A stretch of DNA of 64,000 nt from the NCBI GenBank assembly GCA_025356075.1, contig JANXUT010000044.1, positions 62,001 through 126,000 of the forward strand, written 5' to 3'. How positions within the stretch are numbered: the first letter of the stretch is position 1; each line of letters starts with the position of its first letter. Shown here in pieces: positions 8,916-16,509 of this stretch. The notes beneath the pieces are model-generated. The model was not told the origin of the DNA. It saw only the letters and a list, made by a program, of their open reading frames with translations, and made no database searches. Source of the DNA: Pseudomonadota bacterium (GTDB lineage Bacteria; Pseudomonadota; Gammaproteobacteria; Steroidobacterales; Steroidobacteraceae). The translations under genes were made by a program, and so were the position numbers.

Positions 8916-9803
8916 TGCCCCGGCGAGTAGCACGAGTTCGGGGTCGATCCAGGCCCGGTTCAGCATCACCGCGAAGTGCAGGTGCGGCCCGGTCGCACGC
9001 CCGGTCGCACCGACGAGCCCGAGCACCTGCCCCGGGCCCAGCCGCTCGCCGACCTTCACGTCGACGCGGCTCAAGTGGCAGTAGAGCGACAGATACCCCT
9101 GGCCGTGGTCGAGGATCACGGTGTTGCCGTTGAAGAAATAATTCCCGGTGTTGACGACCGTGCCCGCCGCGGGCGCCGCGACCTGGGTGCCGGCGGCGGC
9201 GGCGATGTCCATCCCGGTGTGCGGGCTCCTGGCCTGGCCGTTGAAGACGCGCCGTGAGCCGAAGGAGCTCGAACGCACGCCCGGCACCGGCGCTGCGAGC
9301 AGGAGCACGGGCGGCGCCTTCTCGCTCCAGGTCGCGAACGCCTTCTCGAGCACGACCTTCTCGCGCTCGTAGCGCGCGAGGTCCTGCTTCGAAAGATCGA
9401 CGTGCTTCGGTTCGACCGTGAGCGCCTGCGTCACGTACTCCTTCGGTTCGATGTCAAAGCCCACGCGCCGCGGCTCGCCCGCGCCCGTCGCGACGCTGAG
9501 CTCGGCGTGGCCGGGGCTCGCGGCGAGCCCGAGCCCGACGACCGCGAACCAGCGGCCGTGGTCGGCGCGCACCAGCACGCGGTGGGTGTCGAGGACCACC
9601 GAGGGCGCCGGCGCCGTCGCGGGACCCACGTCCAGGATCGCGATGCCGCCCGGCACCGGCCGGGCCGCGGGGAGCTGCGCCGCGACCGCGCCCCGAGCGC
9701 CCAGGACGGCGGCGAGGAGCGTGGCCGCCAGGCCGTAATACCGGCGGCCGTGGGGCGGTCTCAGACGGGGCGGGGAGAGTTCGATCAACACGTGGGTCGG
9801 CAT
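8901..9803 (-). CDS. M23-family metallopeptidase (LytM domain)
   Basis: A 300-residue exported protein. A signal/anchor segment (YYGLAATLLAAVLGARGAVA, about 23-42) is followed by a beta-rich N-terminal region and then a C-terminal LytM domain. That domain has RSPHTGMDIAAAAGT (zinc His and Asp) and GPHLHFAV (His-x-His), as needed for an active lysostaphin-type glycyl or D-Ala endopeptidase. It probably cleaves peptidoglycan crosslinks in the periplasm. The start may be ATG 9803 or GTG 9812; neither has a clear Shine-Dalgarno sequence. It diverges from msrB. Confidence 0.88.
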   Translation of the reverse strand: MPTHVLIELSPPRLRPPHGRRYYGLAATLLAAVLGARGAVAAQLPAARPVPGGIAILDVGPATAPAPSVVLDTHRVLVRADHGRWFAVVGLGLAASPGHAELSVATGAGEPRRVGFDIEPKEYVTQALTVEPKHVDLSKQDLARYEREKVVLEKAFATWSEKAPPVLLLAAPVPGVRSSSFGSRRVFNGQARSPHTGMDIAAAAGTQVAAPAAGTVVNTGNYFFNGNTVILDHGQGYLSLYCHLSRVDVKVGERLGPGQVLGLVGATGRATGPHLHFAVMLNRAWIDPELVLLAGAPASP

Positions 9804-9884
9804 CCCCGTCACCGTTGAAAGCCGGAGGGTAGTGACCCCATCTTAGTCGGTGCGATGATCCATCGAGCCATTGACGAGGCAGAC

Positions 9885-10289
9885 ATGAACAACCGTAGCC
9901 AGGTTCCCGACCTCACCGCCGGCCAGTTCTGCGGCAGCTTGAGTCCCGAGCAGCAACGCGTGCTCCGTGAGCACGGTACCGAGCCGCCGCGCTCGAGCCC
10001 GCTCGACAAGGAGTATCGCGTGGGCACCTACGCGTGCATCGGTTGCGGCACGAAGCTGTTCGAGTCGACGAGCAAGTTCAACAGCGGCACCGGCTGGCCA
10101 AGCTTCTTCTCGCCGCTGCCGGGCGCGCTCGGCACGACGGTCGATTCGACCCATGGAATGACGCGCACGGAAGTCCATTGTGCGACGTGCTCGGGGCACC
10201 TGGGCCACGTGTTCCCGGACGGGCCGAAGCCGACCGGTCTGCGCTACTGCATCAATGGCGTCGTGCTCAAGTTCGAGCCCGCCGCCTGA
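9885..10289 (+). CDS. msrB: Peptide-methionine (R)-S-oxide reductase
   Basis: A 134-residue MsrB that reduces methionine-R-sulfoxide in proteins. Two structural zinc CxxC motifs (ACIGCGTKLF and HCATCSGHLGH) and the catalytic Cys in RYCINGVVLKF are all present. The substrate-binding FNSGTGWPSFF and the VFPDGPKPTGLRYC signature are intact. The usual recycling Cys is not obvious outside the zinc sites, so recycling may use thioredoxin directly. I prefer ATG 9885 (GAGGCAGAC upstream); an ATG at 9855 would add ten residues. Confidence 0.94.
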   Translation: MNNRSQVPDLTAGQFCGSLSPEQQRVLREHGTEPPRSSPLDKEYRVGTYACIGCGTKLFESTSKFNSGTGWPSFFSPLPGALGTTVDSTHGMTRTEVHCATCSGHLGHVFPDGPKPTGLRYCINGVVLKFEPAA

Positions 10290-10332
10290 GCCGCCGGGCG
10301 CGGCGCCGCCGCCGCACCGTTCCACCCCACGC

Positions 10333-10364
10333 AAAAAAAAGGCGCGCGGCCCGCGCCGCGCGCC
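10333..10364 (-). terminator. Rho-independent terminator of the UrcA-family gene
   Basis: Read on the minus strand, a perfect 10-bp GC stem (10355-10364 with 10341-10350) with a 4-base loop is followed by eight T residues (10340-10333). This is a textbook intrinsic terminator 31 bases downstream of the UrcA-family stop codon. On the plus strand the hairpin lacks a T-tract, so it does not serve msrB. Confidence 0.9.
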
Positions 10365-10395
10365 AGGATGAGTCCCGGTGGACTCAGGGGTTCGG

Positions 10396-10704
10396 TCACC
10401 GCCTCGCGATGCGCACCGCGGTTGCGCCCTCGACCTGCTCAAGCGCCCCGGCGAGCGTGCGCGCCACGCAGGCGTTCTCGAGCGTCACGCGGGTGAGGTC
10501 GCGGAAGTCCGCCTGGCCGCAGAGGCTCGCGGAGGCGGCGCGCAGGCGCGAGTGGAGCTTCGCCGCGCCCGCGGGCGTCGCGAGGTTCAAGTCGGCGTAG
10601 GAGACGCGCACGGTCGGCGCGGCGACGGGGTTGGCGAGGGCGGAGCCGGCGAGTGTGACGCTCGCGGCGAGGGCTCCTGCGAATGCCAGTGTGTTCAGTT
10701 TCAT
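10396..10704 (-). CDS. UrcA-family secreted protein
   Basis: A 102-residue protein. A signal peptide (MKLNTLAFAGALAASVTLAG, cleavage near SALA) precedes a small domain with VRVSYADLNLATPAGAAKLHSR, the hallmark of the UrcA family found in sphingomonads and xanthomonad-like gammaproteobacteria. Two cysteines (SLCG and ENACV) lie at the spacing usual for this family and may form a disulfide. Function is unknown; it acts in the periplasm. The Shine-Dalgarno GAGGAGGA is strong. It has its own intrinsic terminator, so it is monocistronic. Confidence 0.85.
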   Translation of the reverse strand: MKLNTLAFAGALAASVTLAGSALANPVAAPTVRVSYADLNLATPAGAAKLHSRLRAASASLCGQADFRDLTRVTLENACVARTLAGALEQVEGATAVRIARR

Positions 10705-10878
10705 CAGGCGTCCTCCTCGGGACAGCGCGCGTGCGATATGCGCCGCGTTCCCTGATTAAGATGCGCGAGCGGGCGTCGAGGTTGCGTCGGCTCGGCGCGG
10801 CGCGCGGGCGCTTCGTCGCAGCCGCCGCTCGCCGCCGAAGTTTTGCGTGGCCGGTCGGGCGGCCGTACCCTTAGCGCC

Positions 10879-11709
10879 ATGAAGCAACGAGAGCCCGGCC
10901 GCACCGTCGTCAACCTCAGGCGCGCCTACTTCGAAAGTCGCTACGGGCAGCTGCACGTCAGGACCGCGTTCCCATCGACCGGCGGGTTCGACGAGAACGT
11001 GCCGCTCGTCCTCCTGCACGATGCGCCGTACTCGAGCCGACTCCTCGTGCCGCTCCTCTCGGCGATTGGCGCCGACCGCTCGGCGTACGCCGCCGACACG
11101 CCCGGGTTCGGGGAGTCGGACGCGCCTCCGAAGCGCCCGACGATCGCCGACTACGCGGCGGCGATTGGCGATTTCCTCGACAACCTGCGCCTGAGGCGCC
11201 TCGACGTGCTCGGCCACCACGGCGGGGCGGCGATCGCGGCGGAGCTTGCGATTGCGCGCCCGACCGCCGTGCGCCGCGTCGTGTTCGTGGGGCTGCCGGT
11301 GCACACGACCCAGGAGCGCGACGGATTCACTGCCGATCCCTACCCGAAGCCACCGGTCGCGGACGGGGCGCACCTGCGCAGCGAATGGGCGCGGGCCCTC
11401 GCGCGCGGGGGGCCGGGTGCGAGGGTCGGTGAGCTTGGGCTCAGCGTCGCCGAGAGCCTGAGGAGCGGGCCGAACGGCTGGTGGGGACCGGCGGCCGCGT
11501 TCCAGTGGCCCGCGCACGAGCGCCTGCCGCTCGTGACTCAGCCCTGCCTCGTGCTCCGGCCGAAGGACGCGCTCTGGGACGCGACGCTTCGCGGCCAGCG
11601 ACTCCTGCGCCAGGCCGACTGGCAGGACCTTCCCGAGGCGGGGAACTGCGTCCTCGAGGCCTCGGCCGAGGATGTCGCCGTGCGGGTGCGCCGCTTCCTC
11701 GATCGCTGA
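10879..11709 (+). CDS. Alpha/beta-hydrolase-fold protein with altered catalytic triad
   Basis: A 276-residue alpha/beta-hydrolase fold. The oxyanion-side segment LVLLHDAPYSS, the TPGFGESDAP loop typical of haloalkane-dehalogenase/epoxide-hydrolase relatives, and the helical cap are recognisable. At the nucleophile elbow the sequence is Gly112-His-His114-Gly-Gly116, so a His occupies the position of the usual Ser or Asp. Near the C terminus the expected catalytic His (usually AGH) reads AGNCVLEA, so it is Asn. The protein is therefore probably not a conventional hydrolase; it may be a binding protein or use different chemistry. ATG 10879 is chosen over an upstream in-frame start at 10843 because it starts just before the folded region. 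Confidence 0.75.
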   Translation: MKQREPGRTVVNLRRAYFESRYGQLHVRTAFPSTGGFDENVPLVLLHDAPYSSRLLVPLLSAIGADRSAYAADTPGFGESDAPPKRPTIADYAAAIGDFLDNLRLRRLDVLGHHGGAAIAAELAIARPTAVRRVVFVGLPVHTTQERDGFTADPYPKPPVADGAHLRSEWARALARGGPGARVGELGLSVAESLRSGPNGWWGPAAAFQWPAHERLPLVTQPCLVLRPKDALWDATLRGQRLLRQADWQDLPEAGNCVLEASAEDVAVRVRRFLDR

Positions 11710-11768
11710 GGGCATTCCGCCGGGCCCGGTGGTTGCGGCAACGCACAACTTGCCCGCAAGATCGGCGG

Positions 11769-13286
11769 GTGACTTCCGACTACCTCGAGCGCATCCGCCA
11801 AGCCCGCGTCTATGACGTCGCGATCGAGTCGCCGCTCGAGCGGGCGCCGAGGCTCTCGCGGCGCCTCTCGGCCGAGGTCTACTTCAAGCGCGAGGACCTC
11901 CAGCCCGTCTTTTCGTTCAAGCTGCGCGGCGCCTACAACAAGATCGCGAACCTCTCGGACGCGGAACGCGCGCGCGGGGTCATCTGCGCCTCGGCCGGCA
12001 ACCACGCCCAGGGCGTCGCGCTCGCCGCGCGCCACCGCGGCATCAAGGCCATGGTCGTGATGCCGCGCACGACGCCCGGCATCAAGGTCGAAGCCGTGCG
12101 CGACCTCGGCGCCGAGATCGAACTCTCGGGCGATGACTACGATGCGGCGTTCGAGCGGGCGATGGCGCTCGGCGCCGAACGCGGGCTCACGTTCATCCAC
12201 CCTTTCGACGACCCGGACGTCATCGCGGGGCAGGGCACGATCGCCCGCGAGATCCTCGCCCAGCTCGCCGAGCCGCCCGATGCGATCTTCGTTGCGATCG
12301 GAGGCGGGGGCCTCATCGGCGGGATCGGGGCCTACGTGAAGGCGCTCCACCCCGGGGTCCGCATCGTCGGCGTCGAGCCCGAGGACGCCGCCGGCATGCA
12401 CGCCTCGCTGCTGCGCGGCGAGCGCGTCACGCTCGACCGGGTGGGCCTCTTTGCGGACGGCGTCGCCGTCAGGCGCGTGGGCGCGGAGACCTTCCGGCTC
12501 GCCCAGGCGTACGTCGATGAGGTCGTGCTGGTCGACACCGACGAGATCTGCGCGGCGATCCAGGACATCTTCGAGGACACCCGCTCGATCGCCGAGCCCG
12601 CCGGGGCCCTCGGTGTCGCCGGCCTCAAGAAGTGGCTCGCCCGCGAGGGCACGGGCGGCGGGCGCTATGTGACGGTCAACGGCGGCGCGAACATGAACTT
12701 CGATCGCTTGAGGCACGTGGCCGAGCGCGCAGACCTCGGCCAGCACCGCGAGGCGCTGTTCGCGGTCGAGATCCCGGAGGAGCCGGGTAGTTTCCTGAGG
12801 TTCTGCGAGCGCTTTGCCGCCCGCAACGTCACCGAGTTCAACTACCGCTACAGCCGCGCCGACCGGGCCGAGATCTTCGTGGGCCTTGCGCTCAGCGGTG
12901 GCATTGCAGAGCAGCACGAGCTCGAGGCATCGATCGCCGCCGCCGGCTTCCCGGTCCTCGACATGAGCAGCAACGAGATGGCGAAGCTCCACGTGCGCTA
13001 CATGGTGGGCGGCGCCGCCCAGGGAATCGCGCATGAGCGCCTGTTTCGGTTCGAGTTTCCGGAGCGGCCGGGCGCGCTCCTCAGGTTCCTGAAGGCGGTC
13101 GGGACCAACTGGAACATCAGCCTCTTCCACTACCGGAACCACGGTTCGGACTACGGCCGGGTGCTGGCCGGCATCCAGGTGCCGCCGCCAAGCTCGGCGG
13201 ACTTCCTCGGCCACCTCGCCGAGCTCGGCTATGCCTACGTCGAGGAAACGGGCAACCCCGCCTACCGGATTTTTCTCGGCGGCTGA
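11769..13286 (+). CDS. ilvA: Threonine ammonia-lyase, biosynthetic (threonine deaminase)
   Basis: A 505-residue protein close to E. coli IlvA (514). The catalytic domain has the PLP lysine Lys51 in FSFKLRGAYN, SAGNHAQGVALAA, the phosphate-binding loop IGGGGLIGG and VNGGANMNFDRLR. Two ACT-like regulatory modules follow, starting ALFAVEIPEEPGSFLRFCE and LFRFEFPERPGALLRFLK, giving isoleucine inhibition and valine activation in known enzymes. It makes 2-oxobutyrate for isoleucine, feeding the acetolactate synthase encoded at 2.7-5.1 kb. The start is GTG 11769, with GGCGG immediately upstream. A long open frame reaches back to 11481 but lies over another gene. Confidence 0.95.
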   Translation: MTSDYLERIRQARVYDVAIESPLERAPRLSRRLSAEVYFKREDLQPVFSFKLRGAYNKIANLSDAERARGVICASAGNHAQGVALAARHRGIKAMVVMPRTTPGIKVEAVRDLGAEIELSGDDYDAAFERAMALGAERGLTFIHPFDDPDVIAGQGTIAREILAQLAEPPDAIFVAIGGGGLIGGIGAYVKALHPGVRIVGVEPEDAAGMHASLLRGERVTLDRVGLFADGVAVRRVGAETFRLAQAYVDEVVLVDTDEICAAIQDIFEDTRSIAEPAGALGVAGLKKWLAREGTGGGRYVTVNGGANMNFDRLRHVAERADLGQHREALFAVEIPEEPGSFLRFCERFAARNVTEFNYRYSRADRAEIFVGLALSGGIAEQHELEASIAAAGFPVLDMSSNEMAKLHVRYMVGGAAQGIAHERLFRFEFPERPGALLRFLKAVGTNWNISLFHYRNHGSDYGRVLAGIQVPPPSSADFLGHLAELGYAYVEETGNPAYRIFLGG

Positions 13287-13423
13287 GTTTTCCGCGTCCG
13301 AGTGGCTCGCGGTACTTGCGTCCGACCGCGTATTCGCGAGAACGTAGGGCATCCCGGCCGCGGGTGTCCCGCGCGGGACTTCAACGACTAATTACTGGAA
13401 AGCCGTTCTTTTTAGGAGCAGCC

Positions 13424-13957
13424 ATGGCGAAGCGGAAGAAGACCAAGGCGAAGGGGAAGGCGAAGCCGAAGAAGGCGAAAAAAGCGGCGCCCGCCGCGCG
13501 CAAAGCCGGCAAGCGCAAGGTCGCCAAGAAGAAAGTCGCAGCGAAGAAGCCCGCCAAGCGCAAGGCCGCGCCCAAGAAGAAGGCCGCAGCGAAACCGAAG
13601 CGCAAGAGCGCCGCGCCAAAGAAGGCCAAGGCCCGGGCGCCCAAGCCCGCCGTCGCCGCGGCGCCGAAGCCCGTCATGGCGCCGCCGCCCGCGCCCCGGC
13701 CGATGAGCCCGCCACCCGCACCGGCGCCGAAGCCGATGCTGGCGCCACCGCCCGCGCCGCGGCCGGTGATGCCACCGCCGGCTCCACCGCCGCCACGTCC
13801 GGTCATGGCACCGCCGCCGCCGCCGGCGCCGAAGCCGATGATGGCCCCGCCGCCGCCGCCACCCCCGCCGGCGCCGAAGCCGATCGCACCGGCGGCACCG
13901 GCACCTGCGCCGATGCCCGGGTCCTCGGGCCCGAAGGATCCGAGCGGCTCGCACTGA
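13424..13957 (+). CDS. Histone-H1-like Lys/Ala-rich protein with proline-rich tail
   Basis: A 177-residue low-complexity protein. Residues 1 to about 75 are nearly all Lys, Ala, Arg and Pro, with repeated KKAKK, AAKKP and KRKAA units, as in bacterial H1-like proteins such as AlgP, HctB or Bordetella BpH1. Residues 76 to about 165 are a Pro/Ala tail built from repeated M-A/S/L-PPPA-PRP and APKP units. The Shine-Dalgarno AGGAG precedes ATG 13424. The basic half probably binds DNA or RNA; the tail is probably extended and may bind partners. Composition alone supports this, so homology to a specific family is not claimed. No membrane segment is present. Confidence 0.7.
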   Translation: MAKRKKTKAKGKAKPKKAKKAAPAARKAGKRKVAKKKVAAKKPAKRKAAPKKKAAAKPKRKSAAPKKAKARAPKPAVAAAPKPVMAPPPAPRPMSPPPAPAPKPMLAPPPAPRPVMPPPAPPPPRPVMAPPPPPAPKPMMAPPPPPPPPAPKPIAPAAPAPAPMPGSSGPKDPSGSH

Positions 13958-13978
13958 CCGCGAGACCTGGGTCGGAAA

Positions 13979-14006
13979 GGACACCCCGCCATCCGGCGGG
14001 GTGTCC
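13979..14006 (+). terminator. Perfect 12-bp hairpin downstream of the Lys/Pro-rich gene
   Basis: Bases 13979-13990 and 13995-14006 are perfect inverted repeats around a 4-base ATCC loop. It starts 21 bases after the stop codon and ends 33 bases before the next start. No T-tract follows, so termination is plausible but not certain. Confidence 0.45.
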
Positions 14007-14039
14007 GTCGTCGGCGCTCCTCGCGCGGCGCCCCGGTCG

Positions 14040-14942
14040 GTGACCTACCGGGCAAGGCGCCTGCCGCGCGAGGAGTTCCTGACGCTGCGCGGCCACCGCC
14101 ACCACGTCCTTCGCTTCGGCCCCGCCGATGCGCCGCCGGCGGTGTTCCTGCACGGCTGGGCCGATACGGCCGCGACCTTCCAGTTCCTCATCGACGCCTT
14201 TGCCGGGGAGCACGCTATCGTCGCGCTCGACTGGCGGGGGTTCGGCGCGAGCGAGTGGCAGGAATCCTCCTACTGGTTCCCCGACTATCTCGCCGACCTC
14301 GATGCGCTTCTCGATGCGCTCGTGCCGGGCGCGCGGGCGACGCTCGTCGGCCACAGCATGGGCGGCAACATCGCCGGCCTCTACGGCGGCATCAGGCCCT
14401 CGCGCGTGCGTGCCATCGTCAATCTCGAGGGCCTCGGGCTCAGGCGTACCCGAGCCAGCGACGCGCCGGGCCGTTACCTGCGCTGGCTCGATGAGCTCAA
14501 GGCGCCGCCCGAGTTCGGGCGCTTCGCCTCGCTCGAGGAGTTCGCAGCGATGCTCGCGCGCAAGAACCCGCGCCTGACGCCTGAGCGCGCGGCGTTCATC
14601 GCCGCGAGCTGGGCGCGCGAGGACGGGGACGGGCGCGTGCTCGTCAGCGCCGACCCCGCGCACAAGCTCGTGAACCCGGTCCTTTACCGGCGCGAGGAGG
14701 CGGAGGCGTGCTGGCGCGCCTGCCTCGCGCCCGTACTCATGGTGTTCGGCGCCGAGTCGCAGTTCCGCGCCGGGCTCGGCGCCGATGGCGCGGATGACTA
14801 TTTCCGCTCGATCTTCCCGCACCTCACGCTCGCGACGCTGCCGGGCGCGGGCCACATGCTGCACCACGAGGTCCCGGAGGCGCTCGCGGCGCTGATCGAG
14901 CCGTGGCTTGACGATCCGCCGGCACTGTCGATCGCGCCCTGA
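14040..14942 (+). CDS. Alpha/beta hydrolase
   Basis: A 300-residue alpha/beta hydrolase. It has the oxyanion-hole segment VFLHGWADTAATF, the strand-4 loop ALDWRGFGASEW, the nucleophile elbow VGHSMGGNIAGLY with a normal Ser, and a C-terminal catalytic His in PGAGHMLHHEVPE. An acidic residue in VFGAESQF is the probable third triad member. This looks like a carboxylesterase or C-C hydrolase of the MhpC/haloperoxidase-like group; the substrate is unknown. GTG 14040 is chosen because upstream in-frame GTG 14001 lies inside a hairpin and would add non-conserved residues. Contrast the degenerate hydrolase at 10.9 kb. Confidence 0.85.
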   Translation: MTYRARRLPREEFLTLRGHRHHVLRFGPADAPPAVFLHGWADTAATFQFLIDAFAGEHAIVALDWRGFGASEWQESSYWFPDYLADLDALLDALVPGARATLVGHSMGGNIAGLYGGIRPSRVRAIVNLEGLGLRRTRASDAPGRYLRWLDELKAPPEFGRFASLEEFAAMLARKNPRLTPERAAFIAASWAREDGDGRVLVSADPAHKLVNPVLYRREEAEACWRACLAPVLMVFGAESQFRAGLGADGADDYFRSIFPHLTLATLPGAGHMLHHEVPEALAALIEPWLDDPPALSIAP

Positions 14943-15013
14943 CGGCACCCGCCCGCGCGGCGCACCATGGCCTTAGTCGAGTCGTGCCGCGAAAGCCCAG
15001 GTGAACCGCCGCG

Positions 15014-16312
15014 ATGAGCCTGACGACGAAACCCCCGACCGGTGATGCCCTCGTCCGTCCGGACGCGCCGCCACCCGCCGCTGCCCGCCCCCCCGGGACC
15101 CGCGCCCCCGCCCTCGAGGAGGGCGCCGCGCTCAAGCTCCTCGTCAACGAACTCATCGCCATCGTCACGGCGGACCTTGGGACGCGTCCCGCGCCGCCCG
15201 GTGCCGCGATCTTCCTCCGCGATCCCGGCGGTGTCGCGCGCGCGCTCATCGCCTGGCTCAGCGCGGCGACCGAGTCGGGAGGGCTAAAGCCCGAGCGGCT
15301 CGCGACGCTGATCGAGCGCGCCTACGGCCGCGTCCTCGAGATCCTCGCGCGGCTGCCCGGGAGCCCGGGCGGGCCTGAGGCGAGCGTGCGCCTCGCGCGG
15401 AACGTCCTCCTCGCCGAGCTCCTCGCCGCACCGCCGTCGCTTCGCACGCACGCGGCGGGCTTGATGCCGCTGAAGCTGCTGGTCGCCGAGCTCGAACGCG
15501 CGGTCACGGAGGAACTCGGGCGCTTGCCGCCCGCGCCGCGCCCCACGGCCGGCGAGGATCCGGGCAATGTCGCCTCCGGCCTGCTGCGGTGGCTGCGGGC
15601 CGCCGCGACCGCGACGAACCTGCCGCTCGGGCGCCTGCGCGGCGCCCTCGACCGCGCGCTCGAGCGCAGCCGCGCGATGCTCATCGAGGATGCCGCCCTG
15701 CCCGCCGCGCTCGATGAACTCGACCAGGCGCGCGAGGTGCTCATCGCCGCGATCGGCCGCGCGCCTCGCGCCGAGAGCCCCGTGCCAACGTTCCGCCCGG
15801 ACCTGCCCGTCGCCCCGCCAGGTGCCGTCCGCGGCCGGCGGGACCCGCGGGCCCAGGCGCGCGAACCCCACGATGGGAGCGATGGCGATGAGCCGGTGGC
15901 GTCGGCCGCCGATGAGCCCGAGGACTCGCCGCCCGCCCTCGACCTCAAGGGTCCGATGGAGCTGATCCGGCGGTACCTCGAGGACCTCGAGTCGGGGGAG
16001 CCCGGCCGCCCGACGCGGCACTTCGTCTACCCCGCGTGCCGCTGGCAGGGCGGACGCTGGGAGGCCTTCGCCGATGCGCCGGCGCTCGCCCAGGCCTGCC
16101 TCGCCCGGGGCCGGGCGCCCCCGGCCCGCGGCCTCGGCGGTGGCAAGATCCTGATGCTCCGGGTCGAGCCGGTCGGGCCCACGATCGCCACCGTGCGCGC
16201 GCTCATCGAACGGGCCGGCACGCCGGGCGCTCGGCCGGAGGAGGTCGAGGTCGCCTACACGACGGTGCTGACCCCGGAGGGTTGGCGCATCGCGGTGCTG
16301 ATGCTGCGGTAG
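15014..16312 (+). CDS. Unrecognised 432-residue protein with internal duplication
   Basis: I do not recognise the family. Residues 1-36 are Pro-rich and probably disordered. Two helical repeats follow: one at about 39-112 starts ALKLLVNELIAIVTADLG and one at about 152-224 starts PLKLLVAELERAVTEELG. Each continues into a D-P-G-x-V-A-x-x-L-x-x-W-L segment and a helix ending near R-x-x-E/R-x-x. A variable acidic linker (about 255-310) leads to a C-terminal domain (about 315-432) with IRRYLEDLESG, FVYPACRWQGGRWEAF and AYTTVLTPEGWRIAVLML, which resembles a SnoaL/NTF2-like alpha+beta fold. There is no signal peptide or membrane span, so it is probably cytoplasmic. Confidence 0.75.
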   Translation: MSLTTKPPTGDALVRPDAPPPAAARPPGTRAPALEEGAALKLLVNELIAIVTADLGTRPAPPGAAIFLRDPGGVARALIAWLSAATESGGLKPERLATLIERAYGRVLEILARLPGSPGGPEASVRLARNVLLAELLAAPPSLRTHAAGLMPLKLLVAELERAVTEELGRLPPAPRPTAGEDPGNVASGLLRWLRAAATATNLPLGRLRGALDRALERSRAMLIEDAALPAALDELDQAREVLIAAIGRAPRAESPVPTFRPDLPVAPPGAVRGRRDPRAQAREPHDGSDGDEPVASAADEPEDSPPALDLKGPMELIRRYLEDLESGEPGRPTRHFVYPACRWQGGRWEAFADAPALAQACLARGRAPPARGLGGGKILMLRVEPVGPTIATVRALIERAGTPGARPEEVEVAYTTVLTPEGWRIAVLMLR

Positions 16313-16509
16313 GGATGAAAAAAACGGGCGATTCGCTGTGGACGAACCGCCCCTTGAGGAGTCCGGAGTCGCGTTAAGGGGAAGAGATGCGAGCCGGACG
16401 ATTCCCTTGTCGGCGGCCCGCGCCGGAACTTGAGCGCGACCGTTCGCGGCCGGGGGGCTGAGCCCGACCGGTATACTCCGCGCGCCCCCATGACCCCACC
16501 CACCGATCC

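Noticed and set aside
13660-13920. CRISPR-like or mobile repeat array
   Set aside because: The repeats are in-frame codons for Pro/Ala within one gene, irregular in length and without spacers.
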